A DNA stretch of 64,000 nt from Antarctobacter aquimaris (GTDB lineage Bacteria > Pseudomonadota > Alphaproteobacteria > Rhodobacterales > Rhodobacteraceae): the NCBI RefSeq assembly GCF_900184945.1, contig NZ_FXYF01000011.1:1-64000 (forward strand), written 5' to 3'. The notes beneath the pieces are model-generated. The model had not been told where the DNA came from and ran no database searches. It saw only the letters and a list, made by a program, of their open reading frames with translations. The position numbers and the translations under genes were made by a program. Numbering within the stretch: position 1 is the first letter of the stretch; every line of letters begins with the position of its first letter. Of the stretch, positions 47,638 to 55,859 are shown piece after piece.

Positions 47638-47721
47638 TGCGTCATATTTCGGGGATCAGCCCCGCGATTCTGCGTTGCAGAAGCGGTCGCACCGAGAACT
47701 CAGACCCTACAGGAGGCCGCC

Positions 47722-49008
47722 ATGGCTCTGGACACGCAACCCACAATCGCCCAGTACGATGCGCCGGAAAAAGACCTCTACGAGGTCGGCGAGATGCCCC
47801 CGATGGGCTACGTGCCCAAGAAGATGTACGCCTGGGCCATCCGCCGTGAACGCCATGGCGAACCGAACGTCAGCTTTCAGCAGGAAGTCGTCGACACCTG
47901 GGAAATCGACAGCAAGGAAGTGCTGGTCCTGGTGATGGCGGCCGGCGTCAACTACAACGGCGTCTGGGCCGGCCTGGGCAAGCCGATCTCTCCCTTTGAC
48001 GTGCATGGGCAGGACTTCCACATCGCCGGCTCCGACGCCTCGGGGATCGTCTGGAAGGTCGGTTCGGCTGTGAAGAACTGGAAGGTCGGCGACGAGGTCG
48101 TGATCCATTGCAACCAGGACGATGGCGACGACGAGGAGTGCAACGGCGGCGACCCGATGTTCTCGCCCTCGCAGCGGATCTGGGGCTACGAGACGGGCGA
48201 CGGCTCTTTCGCGCAGTTCACCAAGGTGCAGGCCCAGCAGCTGATGCCGCGCCCCAAGCACTTGACCTGGGAGGAGGCCGCCTGCTACACGCTGACCCTG
48301 GCCACCGCCTACCGGATGCTGTTCGGCCACCACCCGCACGAGCTGAAGCCTGGCCAGAACGTGCTGGTCTGGGGCGCCTCGGGCGGCCTCGGGTCCTACG
48401 CGATCCAGCTGGCCAACACCGCCGGCGCCAACGCGATCGGCGTGATTTCGGATGAAAGCAAGCGCCAGTTCGTGCTGGACCAGGGCGCCAAGGGCGTCAT
48501 CAACCGCAAGGACTTCAACTGCTGGGGGCAGATGCCCACGGTCAACTCGCCGGAATACAATGCCTGGCTGAAAGAGGCGCGCAAGTTCGGCAAGGCGATC
48601 TGGGACATCACCGGCAAGGGCGTGAACGTCGACATGGTGTTCGAGCACCCGGGCGAGGCGACCTTCCCGGTCTCCACCCTGGTGGTCAAGAAGGGCGGCA
48701 TGGTGGTGATCTGCGCCGGCACCTCGGGTTTCAACTGCACCTTTGACGTGCGCTACATGTGGATGCACCAGAAGCGCCTGCAGGGCTCGCACTTTGCCAA
48801 CCTCAAGCAGGCCGCCTCGGCCAACCGGCTGATGTGCGAACGCCGCCTCGATCCCTGCATGTCCGAGGTCTTTCCGTGGACCGAGATCCCGGACGCGCAC
48901 ATGAAGATGCTTCGCAACGAACACAAGCCGGGCAACATGGCCGTCCTCGTGCAGGCACCCCGGACCGGGCTGCGCACGCTTGAGGACGCGCTGGACGCCC
49001 GCAAGTAA
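47722..49008 (+). CDS. ccr: Crotonyl-CoA carboxylase/reductase
   Basis: A 428-residue enzyme (EC 1.3.1.85) that reductively carboxylates crotonyl-CoA with NADPH and CO2 to ethylmalonyl-CoA, the hallmark step of the EMC pathway. It is an MDR-fold protein: GVNYNGVWAGLGKPISPFDVHGQDFHIAGSDASG, an internal acidic loop (QDDGDDEECNGGD) special to Ccr, NADP site VLVWGASGGLGSYAIQLANTAG, and MWMHQKRLQGSHFANLKQA near the end. AGGAGG lies directly upstream. It is followed by a terminator and then the quorum-sensing genes. Confidence 0.96.
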   Translation: MALDTQPTIAQYDAPEKDLYEVGEMPPMGYVPKKMYAWAIRRERHGEPNVSFQQEVVDTWEIDSKEVLVLVMAAGVNYNGVWAGLGKPISPFDVHGQDFHIAGSDASGIVWKVGSAVKNWKVGDEVVIHCNQDDGDDEECNGGDPMFSPSQRIWGYETGDGSFAQFTKVQAQQLMPRPKHLTWEEAACYTLTLATAYRMLFGHHPHELKPGQNVLVWGASGGLGSYAIQLANTAGANAIGVISDESKRQFVLDQGAKGVINRKDFNCWGQMPTVNSPEYNAWLKEARKFGKAIWDITGKGVNVDMVFEHPGEATFPVSTLVVKKGGMVVICAGTSGFNCTFDVRYMWMHQKRLQGSHFANLKQAASANRLMCERRLDPCMSEVFPWTEIPDAHMKMLRNEHKPGNMAVLVQAPRTGLRTLEDALDARK

Positions 49009-49036
49009 CCTTTCCCTCGGCCGTACCGGCCAGCTG

Positions 49037-49072
49037 ACGCCCGCGAATCGCCTCCCGGCATCGCGGGCGTTT
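49037..49072 (+). terminator. Probable terminator after ccr
   Basis: A 10-bp perfect stem, ACGCCCGCGA with TCGCGGGCGT, a 14-base loop and only a short T-run after it, 28 bases beyond the ccr stop. Confidence 0.7.
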
Positions 49073-49224
49073 CGCGTTTCCGGGCCGGTTCCAAGACTTT
49101 CAGTCGTTTGACCGGAGACCCCCTCGCTATTTCTGGGGAGTTAGATTCCGTGAATTTCGGTGGAGAAACCCGCATGCTAGAGTTGTCTTAATGAAGCGTT
49201 AACCATCTATGCACGAGGCTCACC

Positions 49225-49434
49225 ATGGGACATGACTGGATTTTGGACGTTCTCACTGACCTGAAGACCTTCGCACGCGCCAACGGCATGCCGTCCCTGG
49301 CCGCGCAGCTGGACGACGCCACCTTCGTGGCACAGGCAGAGATCACGTCGCAGGCCGAGGGCAAGGGAATTGGGGTTTATGTCGGCAAACGCGCCGCGCC
49401 TGGACGGGGTGATCGAGCGGCTCGAGTCCGCTGA
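49225..49434 (+). CDS. Small protein upstream of and overlapping luxR
   Basis: A 69-residue protein. The first 45 residues are well-formed and helical (GHDWILDVLTDLKTFARANGMPSLAAQLDDATFVAQAEI); the last 20 are basic and overlap the luxR frame by 56 bp. Short proteins starting this way precede luxR genes in other roseobacters, as far as I recall. No known domain. It may couple translation into luxR, or act on the LuxR protein; both are guesses. Confidence 0.6.
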   Translation: MGHDWILDVLTDLKTFARANGMPSLAAQLDDATFVAQAEITSQAEGKGIGVYVGKRAAPGRGDRAARVR

Positions 49435-50101
49435 GGGGCTCGAGGATCTACAGATCCTGATCGAGGAGCTGCGGGACAGGTATGGTGTCGATCACATCGT
49501 CTATCACTGGGTCAACAGCAACGGTGAGCAGTATGGTTGCGGGACCTATGACCTGGAATGGGTCAACCATTACCTTGAAAAGGGCTATCTGCGCGTCGAT
49601 CCGGTTGTGGCGGGCTGCTACCAGCGGTTCCACCCGGTGGACTGGAAGCGCCTCGACTGGTCCAGCAAGGCGTCGCGCGCGCTCATGCAGGATGCCATTG
49701 CCCACGGTGTCGGCAACCAGGGCTACTCGATTCCCCTGCGCGGGCCGAACGGGCAGTTCGCACTGTTTTCGCTGTCGACCAATTGCAGCGACGAGGACTG
49801 GGAGGCGTTCACAGTCACCAACCGGCGCGACCTGATCCTGATCGCGCACTACTTCAACCAGAAGGCACTGGAATTCGAACCGGGCCGCACGCCCGAACCG
49901 GCGCAACCCCTCTCCCCGCGCGAGATCGAAGCCATGACGCTGCTCGCGGTAGGCTACAGCCGGGCCCAAGCCGCTGATACGCTTTCGATTTCCGAGCACA
50001 CGCTGCGGGTCTACGTCGAAAGCGCGCGGCACAAACTGGGCGCGATGAACACCACCCACGCGGTCGCCCGCGCGCTGAGCCGGGGAGTGATCGTGGTCTG
50101 A
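49379..50101 (+). CDS. LuxR-family acyl-homoserine-lactone-responsive regulator
   Basis: A 240-residue quorum-sensing regulator. The N-terminal autoinducer domain has the conserved pocket positions: the Trp and Tyr in EWVNHYLEKGY, Asp-Pro in RVDPVV, Trp in RLDW and Gly in NQGYSIPLRG. The C-terminal GerE-type helix-turn-helix (PLSPREIEAMTLLAVGYSRAQAADTLSISEHTLRVYVESARHKLGAMNTTHAVARAL) binds DNA. The ATG at 49379 is used, with GGGAATTGGGG upstream; a TTG three codons earlier is possible. luxI follows at 50216. Gene name left open because several luxR sets exist in roseobacters. Confidence 0.9.
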   Translation: MSANAPRLDGVIERLESAEGLEDLQILIEELRDRYGVDHIVYHWVNSNGEQYGCGTYDLEWVNHYLEKGYLRVDPVVAGCYQRFHPVDWKRLDWSSKASRALMQDAIAHGVGNQGYSIPLRGPNGQFALFSLSTNCSDEDWEAFTVTNRRDLILIAHYFNQKALEFEPGRTPEPAQPLSPREIEAMTLLAVGYSRAQAADTLSISEHTLRVYVESARHKLGAMNTTHAVARALSRGVIVV

Positions 50102-50117
50102 GAACGCGCTTGGGTAA

Positions 50118-50180
50118 AGCGCGCGTTTGCCATGCGCGCGCTCAGGTTGAATCCCGTTAACTGATGCACTGGCAGAGTTA
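50118..50180. promoter_or_regulatory. luxR-luxI intergenic dyads (candidate lux box)
   Basis: Two dyads lie in the 114-bp gap. AGCGCGCG / CGCGCGCT has a 9-base loop (50118-50142). The weaker TAACT...AGTTA (50158-50180) contains CTG, nine bases, CAG. The latter is a loose fit to a lux box (usually CTG, ten bases, CAG) and sits 36 bp before the luxI ATG. The first may be a luxR terminator/attenuator, or an operator. Confidence 0.35.
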
Positions 50181-50215
50181 CCCCATCGAACACACATCTC
50201 GAGGGGAAAAACTCA

Positions 50216-50851
50216 ATGATCCGCTACGTTTACGGTACCGACCTGCACAAGTTCCCGAAGCTGGCCGAAACCATGTTCCGCGACCGCGCGGACCAGTTCA
50301 AGACGCGCCTTGGCTGGGAGGTTTCGGTCGATGCGGACGGTCACGAGCGGGACGAGTACGACGGCCTGAACCCGCTCTACGTGATCTGGGAAAACGAGGA
50401 CGGCAGCCATGGCGGTTCCATGCGGCTGCTGCCCACCGTGGGCCGGACCATGGTGAACGATCATTTTGTCCACCTGACCGACGGCGTGCGCATCCAGTCG
50501 CCGGTGATCTGGGAATGCACCCGGTTCTGCCTGGCGCGGGGCGCCAAGCCCGGGGTCGCGGCGGCGCTGATGCTGGCCGGGGGCGAGGTGATGCAGGAAT
50601 TCGGGGTCGAACACTACATCGGCGTCTTCGACGCCCGCATGGTCCGCATCTACCGCCGTATCGGCTCTTCGCCCGAAGTGCTGGGCAGCCAGGGCGAAGG
50701 CCGCGACCAGATCAGCGTCGGCCTGTGGGAGTTCACCCGCGATGGACAGGCCAGCGTCGCGCGCAGCGCGGGGATCACCCCGGAGATGTCCAAGCGCTGG
50801 TTCGCGCTGTCCTTCGGCCAGACCGTCACCCAACAGGAACTCGCCGCCTGA
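50216..50851 (+). CDS. Acyl-homoserine-lactone synthase (LuxI family)
   Basis: A 211-residue autoinducer synthase that makes an N-acyl-homoserine lactone from S-adenosylmethionine and acyl-ACP. The conserved N-terminal pocket is seen in MFRDRADQFKTRLGWEV (Arg and Phe/Trp) and DEYDGLNPLYVIW (Asp), with GGSMRLLPT and the Glu-Arg of WECTRFCLARG near residue 100. GAGGGG lies upstream of the ATG. It is paired with the luxR gene; acyl-chain length cannot be read from sequence. Confidence 0.92.
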   Translation: MIRYVYGTDLHKFPKLAETMFRDRADQFKTRLGWEVSVDADGHERDEYDGLNPLYVIWENEDGSHGGSMRLLPTVGRTMVNDHFVHLTDGVRIQSPVIWECTRFCLARGAKPGVAAALMLAGGEVMQEFGVEHYIGVFDARMVRIYRRIGSSPEVLGSQGEGRDQISVGLWEFTRDGQASVARSAGITPEMSKRWFALSFGQTVTQQELAA

Positions 50852-50881
50852 GGCATTTCGGACGCTGCCGCGTCCGACCGG

Positions 50882-50911
50882 CGCGCGCGGGCTGACGCCC
50901 GCGCGCGTTTT
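50882..50911 (+). terminator. Rho-independent terminator after luxI
   Basis: An 11-bp perfect stem (CGCGCGCGGGC with GCCCGCGCGCG), a TGAC loop and a TTTT tract, about 30 bases after the luxI stop. Confidence 0.9.
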
Positions 50912-50949
50912 GCGTTGTCCGGGCGGGGCGCGGGCGGTTTGGCCGGGTT

Positions 50950-50973
50950 GGGGTATTTGGACAGAGAAGAAGC
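50950..50973 (+). repeat. Dispersed 3'-end element, copy 4
   Basis: The core GGGGTATTTGGACAGAGAAG (50950-50969) continues AAGC. It is nearly identical to the copy at 57107. It lies beyond the luxI terminator and 47 bp before the helicase gene, without clear flanking hairpins of its own. Confidence 0.75.
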
Positions 50974-51020
50974 GGTATTGGGTTCTGGTGGGCCGGGCTG
51001 GCAGGCGCTAGGGTGCGCGC

Positions 51021-52562
51021 ATGACGCTTCCCGCCCTTGTTTTTTCCGATGACCAGGCCGCCGCTTATGACAGCGTGGCCGACCTGCTGCGCGCTGCCGG
51101 CGTGGACCTCGAGGACGGCCTCTGCCTGCCCGCGACCGAGGGGCGGGGCCGCGTGATGGCGCTGATGGGCAAGGCGGGCAGCGGCAAGACCCTGCTCCTG
51201 GCCGAACTGGTCAAGGCGCTGGAGGCGGTGGGGGTCGAGACCGTCTCGGGCGATTACGAAAGCCGCCGCGCGCGAGATCGCCGGACCCTGGCGGTGCTGG
51301 CCCCGACGAACAAGGCGGCCAGCGTCCTGCGCATGCGCGGCGTGCCCGCGACCACGATCCACCGCATCATCTATACCCCGGTCTACGATCCCGAGTACGA
51401 GCGCGTCGCCGAGTGGCTGATGGGCAACGAGGACGAGACTCCGGTCATCGAGGGGCTGCCGGATATTGCGCTGGCGCGGGCCAAGGCGGTCTACGAACAG
51501 CACAAGTCGATCCCGGCGGCGCTGGCGGCGGCGGGACTCAGGGGCAGCGATTTCATCACAGGCTGGAAACGCCGCGAAGAGCCGCTGGACATCGGGTTTG
51601 TCGACGAGGCCTCGATGCTGGATGAGCGGCAGTTCGAGGACCTTCAGGAGATCTTTCCCAACCTCGTGCTGTTCGGCGATCCGGCGCAGCTGGCCCCGGT
51701 GAACCAGTCCGGCGCGATGGTCTTTGACGGGCTGAAGGACAGCCAGAAGCGCGAGTTGCACCGCATCCACCGGCAGGAGGCGGACAACCCGATCCTCGAC
51801 CTGGCCCATGCGCTGGCCGATCCGGCGCTGAGCTTCGAGGATTTCGAACGCATGATCGAGCAGGCCGCGCAGCGCGATGACCGGGTGGTGCTGGCGCAGC
51901 GGGTCGAGGTCGACCTGATGGCGCGCTCGCCGGTGCTGGTCTGGCGCAACGCCACGCGGATTCGTCTGATCAATGCCTTTCGCCAGGTCCACGGCGCGCC
52001 CGAGGACAGTCTTTTGCCCGGCGAGCCGCTGGTTTGCGACGGCATCGAGCTGCCGCTCAAGCATCGCAAGAAGCGGCTGGATCTCGAGGCGCGCGGGCTG
52101 ATCAAGGGCGCGCAGGTGATCTATCTGGGGCCGGGCAAGAAGCCGGGCTTTTCGCGGCTGCACGTGGTTGGCGCCACTGAGCCGCAGGTCTCGGCCGCCT
52201 CGATCGTCAAGATCGAAAAGCCGGACGAGGAAGAGCCCTTTCTCCCTTACGCGGCGCGGATGGGGGCGACCTTTCTGCACGGCGCGGCGGTGACGATCCA
52301 CAAGGCGCAGGGATCGCAGTGGGACGAGGTGCAGGTCTTTGCCCCCGACCTCTACGCCGCAGCGCGGGCGGGGCGGACGGAAGCTGGCCAGCCGTTGTGG
52401 AAACGGCTGGCCTATGTGGCGATCACGCGGGCGCAGTCGCGGCTGTACTGGGTGGTCCGAAATCGCCTGGCGCGGCCGTCGCAGCCGCTGGGGGTGGACG
52501 ACCTGGCCAGTCCGGCGGCGCCGTTGGTGCTGGAGGCGGAGGTCGACGGGCCGTCCGTGTGA
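51021..52562 (+). CDS. RecD-like DNA helicase / AAA ATPase
   Basis: A 513-residue SF1 helicase of the RecD/Dda type. Walker A is GKAGSGKT (residues 50-57), APTNKAASVLR is motif Ia, FVDEASMLDE (about 192-201) is Walker B, FGDPAQLAPV is motif III and the C-terminal VTIHKAQGSQWDEV with YVAITRAQSRLYWV are motifs V and VI of the UvrD_C_2 fold. It lacks the N-terminal domain of RecD and the recB/recC neighbours, so it acts alone, probably in repair or replication. It converges with the MDR reductase gene. Confidence 0.88.
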   Translation: MTLPALVFSDDQAAAYDSVADLLRAAGVDLEDGLCLPATEGRGRVMALMGKAGSGKTLLLAELVKALEAVGVETVSGDYESRRARDRRTLAVLAPTNKAASVLRMRGVPATTIHRIIYTPVYDPEYERVAEWLMGNEDETPVIEGLPDIALARAKAVYEQHKSIPAALAAAGLRGSDFITGWKRREEPLDIGFVDEASMLDERQFEDLQEIFPNLVLFGDPAQLAPVNQSGAMVFDGLKDSQKRELHRIHRQEADNPILDLAHALADPALSFEDFERMIEQAAQRDDRVVLAQRVEVDLMARSPVLVWRNATRIRLINAFRQVHGAPEDSLLPGEPLVCDGIELPLKHRKKRLDLEARGLIKGAQVIYLGPGKKPGFSRLHVVGATEPQVSAASIVKIEKPDEEEPFLPYAARMGATFLHGAAVTIHKAQGSQWDEVQVFAPDLYAAARAGRTEAGQPLWKRLAYVAITRAQSRLYWVVRNRLARPSQPLGVDDLASPAAPLVLEAEVDGPSV

Positions 52563-52578
52563 CGACCCGCCGAAACGG

Positions 52579-53601
52579 TCAGTCCGCGACTTTCACCACC
52601 TGCTTGCCGGTGTTGCCGCCGGTCAGCATGGCGATGAAGGCGGCGGGGGCGGTCTCCAGACCCTCGCTCAAATCCTCGAGGTAGGCGATCTCGCCCGAGG
52701 CGACCTTGGGCGCGACCTCGGCCAGGAATTCGGGGAAGCGCGCCCAGTGGTCGAAGATGATGAAGCCGTTGACCGACAGGCGCTTGACCAGGATCGACCG
52801 CCAGACGCGCGGCAGCCGGTCCTCGGTGGCCTCGGCCCCGCCGTACCAGGCGATGGTGCCGCAGACCGGGATGCGGCCGTGGGTGTTCATCAGCGGAATG
52901 ACCGCCTCCAGCACCTTGCCGCCGACGTTTTCCCAGTAGATGTCCACGCCATCGGGGCAGGCTTTGGCGAGTTCGGTGCGCAGCGCCGAGGCGCCGACAA
53001 AGGCCCGGTGGTCGACCGCCGCGTCAAAGCCGAAGGTTTCGGTGGCCAGGCGGCATTTCTCGGGTCCGCCCGCCACGGCCACGGTGCGCAGCCCCGCCGC
53101 CTTGGCCAGCTGGCCGACCATCGAGCCGACCGGGCCGGTGGCGGCGGCGACGACCAGCGTCTCGCCTGCCTTGGGGCGGCCGTATTCGCGCAGGCCGGTC
53201 CAGGCGGTGAAGCCGGGCATGCCAAGCACCCCCAGCGCCGTGCTGGGCGGCAAGGCGTTGTCGAGCTTGCGCAGGTCCGCGCCCGGCAGCACGGCGTGGC
53301 TGGCCCAGCCGGTCATGCCGGTCACCATGTCTCCGGCGGCAAAGCCCGGCGCCTGGGAGGCGACCACCCGGCCCACGCCCTGGCCCACCATGGTCCCGCC
53401 CAGATCGACCGAGGCGGCATAGCTGCCGGCATCGTCCATGCGGCCGCGCATGTAGGGGTCCAGCGACAGGTGCGTGACCTCGACCAGCACCTCGCCGTCC
53501 TTCGGCTGCGGCAGCGGGCCGGTATCGAGCGAGAAATCCTCGGGCACGGGCATGCCGGTGGGGCGGCGGGCGAGGGCGATTCGGCGCATCTGGCTGGACA
53601 T
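52579..53601 (-). CDS. NADP-dependent MDR oxidoreductase (CurA/PTGR-like)
   Basis: A 340-residue zinc-free medium-chain reductase of the leukotriene B4 dehydrogenase/CurA group: RIALARRPTGMPVPEDF at the start, DPYMRGRM, the NADP site VVAAATGPVGSMVGQLAKAAG and DIYWENVGGKVLEAVIPLMN. It should reduce enones or alkenals with NADPH; the natural substrate is unknown. AAGGAG lies before the ATG at 53601. It diverges from the acyl-CoA synthetase gene, which may share control. Confidence 0.88.
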   Translation of the reverse strand: MSSQMRRIALARRPTGMPVPEDFSLDTGPLPQPKDGEVLVEVTHLSLDPYMRGRMDDAGSYAASVDLGGTMVGQGVGRVVASQAPGFAAGDMVTGMTGWASHAVLPGADLRKLDNALPPSTALGVLGMPGFTAWTGLREYGRPKAGETLVVAAATGPVGSMVGQLAKAAGLRTVAVAGGPEKCRLATETFGFDAAVDHRAFVGASALRTELAKACPDGVDIYWENVGGKVLEAVIPLMNTHGRIPVCGTIAWYGGAEATEDRLPRVWRSILVKRLSVNGFIIFDHWARFPEFLAEVAPKVASGEIAYLEDLSEGLETAPAAFIAMLTGGNTGKQVVKVAD

Positions 53602-53700
53602 GGGGGCTCCTTGCGTCACTCTATGCGGGAATTGGGTTGCGCGCGGCGTGGCGACAGGCACAGTCTACCGCGACGCAGGCTGACGGCAAGGGAGGGCCAG

Positions 53701-55335
53701 ATGCAAGGCATGATGATGCATATGCCGCTGAGGATCATCGAGATTCTCGACTACGCGGCGCTTGCCCATCCGGGCGGCGAGATCGTTTCGGTCCGCACCG
53801 AGGGCGACATTCACCGCGAAAGCTATGCCGAGGCCTACGCGCGCGCCGCGCAGCTGGCGCACGGGCTGAAGGCGCTGGGGGTGCAGACCGGCGACCGGGT
53901 GGCGACGCTGGCCTGGAACGGCTACCGGCATTTCGAGCTGTATTACGCCATCTCGGGGATGGGGGCGGTCTGCCACACCATCAACCCGCGCCTCTCGGCA
54001 GAACAGATGCTCTACATCATCGGCCACGCCGAGGACAGGGTGCTTTGCGTCGACCTGACCTTTGTGCCCCTGGTCGAGGCGCTGGCCGCGCATCTGCCCG
54101 CCGGTCTGAAACTGGTGGCGATGACCGACCGCGTGCACATTCCCGAGGGCAAGCTGGAGTGGCTCTGCTACGAGGAACTGCTGGAGGGCCAGCCGGGCAC
54201 CTATGACTGGCCGGTGCTGCCAGAGGATACGGCGGCGGCGCTGTGCTATACCTCGGGCACGACGGGCCACCCCAAGGGCGCGCTCTATTCGCACCGCTCG
54301 ACCGTGCTGCACGCGCTGTTCCTGTCGATCACCGTACCAAGGTCGCTGAGCGAAGGATCGCGGGTGCTGCCGGTGGTGCCGATGTTCCACGTCAATTCCT
54401 GGGGGCTGCCCTATGCCGCGCCGGTGGTGGGGGCGTCGCTGATCATGCCGGGGGGCAAGCTGGACGGCGCGTCTCTGTTTGACCTGATGGAGACGGAGAA
54501 GGTCACCGCCTCCTGGGGGGTGCCGACGGTCTGGCTGGGTCTGCGCGCCGAGGTGGAAAAGCGCGGCGCGGTACCGTCGTCGCTGGACCAGCTGGTGATC
54601 GGCGGGTCGGCGGCACCTCGGGCGATGATCGAGTTCTTCGAAAAGCGCGGCGTGGACGTCTGCCACGCCTGGGGCATGACCGAGATGAGCCCGGTGGGCA
54701 CCCATGGCCAGCTGTCGCAACCCATGCTGAACCTGCCGTTCGAACGGCAGATGGCGCTGAAGGCCCGGCAGGGGCGGCGCATTTTCGGCGTCGAGATGCG
54801 GGTCAACGGGCCGGACGGCAAGCCGCTGCCGCAGGACGGTACATCCTCGGGCGAATTGCACGTGCGCGGCAACACCATCATCTCGGGGTATTTCAACAAC
54901 CCGGAGGCCAGCGAGGGCGCCTTTGACGACGATGGCTGGTTCGGCACCGGGGACGTGGCGGTGATCGACCCGCAGGGCTTCCTGACGATCCAGGACCGCT
55001 CCAAGGACCTGATCAAGTCGGGCGGCGAGTGGATCAGCTCGCTGGACCTCGAGAACATCGCCATAGCCCATCCCAAGGTGGCGAACTGCGCGGTGATCGC
55101 GGTGCCGCACCCGAAGTGGGCCGAGCGGCCGCTGCTGGTGGTGGTGCCGCGCGACGCGGATGACCCGCCCGACCTGGGCGAGATCCACGGCATGATGCTG
55201 GAGCACCTGGCAAAATGGCAATTGCCGGACGCCATGGAACTGGTGGATGCGCTGCCATTGACGGCCACCGGCAAGGTGTCCAAGCTGACGCTGCGCGAAC
55301 GCTATGCCGATTACGTGTTGCCCGATGCTGGCTGA
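53701..55335 (+). CDS. AMP-dependent acyl-CoA synthetase
   Basis: A 544-residue acyl-CoA ligase of the medium-chain (AlkK/DmdB-like) group. The P-loop is YTSGTTGHPKGALYSHRS, then VVPMFHVNSWGLPYAA, WGMTEMSPVGT, the hinge DGWFGTGDVAVIDPQGFLTIQDRSKDLIKSGGEWIS and the catalytic lysine in LTATGKVSKLTLRERY. It activates a fatty or substituted acid with CoA. It starts the five-gene cluster with MaoC, ACAD10/11-like dehydrogenase, kinase and thioesterase, and overlaps the MaoC gene by 11 bases. It could be annotated dmdB; neighbours favour a hydroxy-acid substrate instead. Confidence 0.87.
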   Translation: MQGMMMHMPLRIIEILDYAALAHPGGEIVSVRTEGDIHRESYAEAYARAAQLAHGLKALGVQTGDRVATLAWNGYRHFELYYAISGMGAVCHTINPRLSAEQMLYIIGHAEDRVLCVDLTFVPLVEALAAHLPAGLKLVAMTDRVHIPEGKLEWLCYEELLEGQPGTYDWPVLPEDTAAALCYTSGTTGHPKGALYSHRSTVLHALFLSITVPRSLSEGSRVLPVVPMFHVNSWGLPYAAPVVGASLIMPGGKLDGASLFDLMETEKVTASWGVPTVWLGLRAEVEKRGAVPSSLDQLVIGGSAAPRAMIEFFEKRGVDVCHAWGMTEMSPVGTHGQLSQPMLNLPFERQMALKARQGRRIFGVEMRVNGPDGKPLPQDGTSSGELHVRGNTIISGYFNNPEASEGAFDDDGWFGTGDVAVIDPQGFLTIQDRSKDLIKSGGEWISSLDLENIAIAHPKVANCAVIAVPHPKWAERPLLVVVPRDADDPPDLGEIHGMMLEHLAKWQLPDAMELVDALPLTATGKVSKLTLRERYADYVLPDAG

Positions 55336-55762
55336 CGACCTGCGCGACCTGCCCTCGTTCGAGACGCGCTGGATCACTCTGGACGCAGGCCGCGTGCGCG
55401 CCTTTGCCGATGCGACGGAGGACTGGCAGTTCATCCACCTGGACGAGGAGCGCGCGGCCCAGACGCCCTTTGGCGGCTGTGTGGCGCACGGGTTCCTGAC
55501 GCTGTCGATGCTGTCGATGATGTCCTACCAGGTGATGGAGGGGATCGAGGGGATGTCGTCCAGCATCAACTACGGCTTTGACCGGATCCGCTTTGTTTCA
55601 CCCGTGCGGGTGGGGCGGCGGGTGCGCGGGCGCTTTGTCGTGGCCAGCGTCGACGAGGGCGAAGGATGGCTGGGGGTGCACTGGGACGTGGAGGTCGAAG
55701 TCGAGGGCGAGGAAAAGCCGGCCCTTGTCGCCAACTGGATCACGCGGGTGTACCTGGCATGA
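55325..55762 (+). CDS. MaoC-family enoyl-CoA hydratase
   Basis: A 145-residue hotdog-fold protein. FADATEDWQFIHLDEERAAQTPFGGCVAHGFLTLSM holds the hydratase motif D-x4-H with the following FG..AHG, typical of (R)-specific hydratases. It hydrates or dehydrates acyl-CoA intermediates. It begins inside the synthetase gene's end and precedes the acyl-CoA dehydrogenase by about 100 bp. The start ATG at 55325 is chosen; an in-frame ATG at 55304 is possible. Confidence 0.87.
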   Translation: MLADDLRDLPSFETRWITLDAGRVRAFADATEDWQFIHLDEERAAQTPFGGCVAHGFLTLSMLSMMSYQVMEGIEGMSSSINYGFDRIRFVSPVRVGRRVRGRFVVASVDEGEGWLGVHWDVEVEVEGEEKPALVANWITRVYLA

Positions 55763-55859
55763 CGGGACGCCGCCGGCGCGCAGACCGGCGCGGCGCCCAC
55801 CCACCCACCCCGCGCGCGCCGCTCTGCGCGCCGGCGGCTATGACGAGCGAGGAGAAGGC

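Noticed and set aside
52339-53640. 5' two-fifths of the plus-strand open frame ending at the acyl-CoA synthetase stop
   Set aside because: It is antisense to the MDR reductase gene. The real start is the ATG at 53701, where recognisable synthetase sequence begins.
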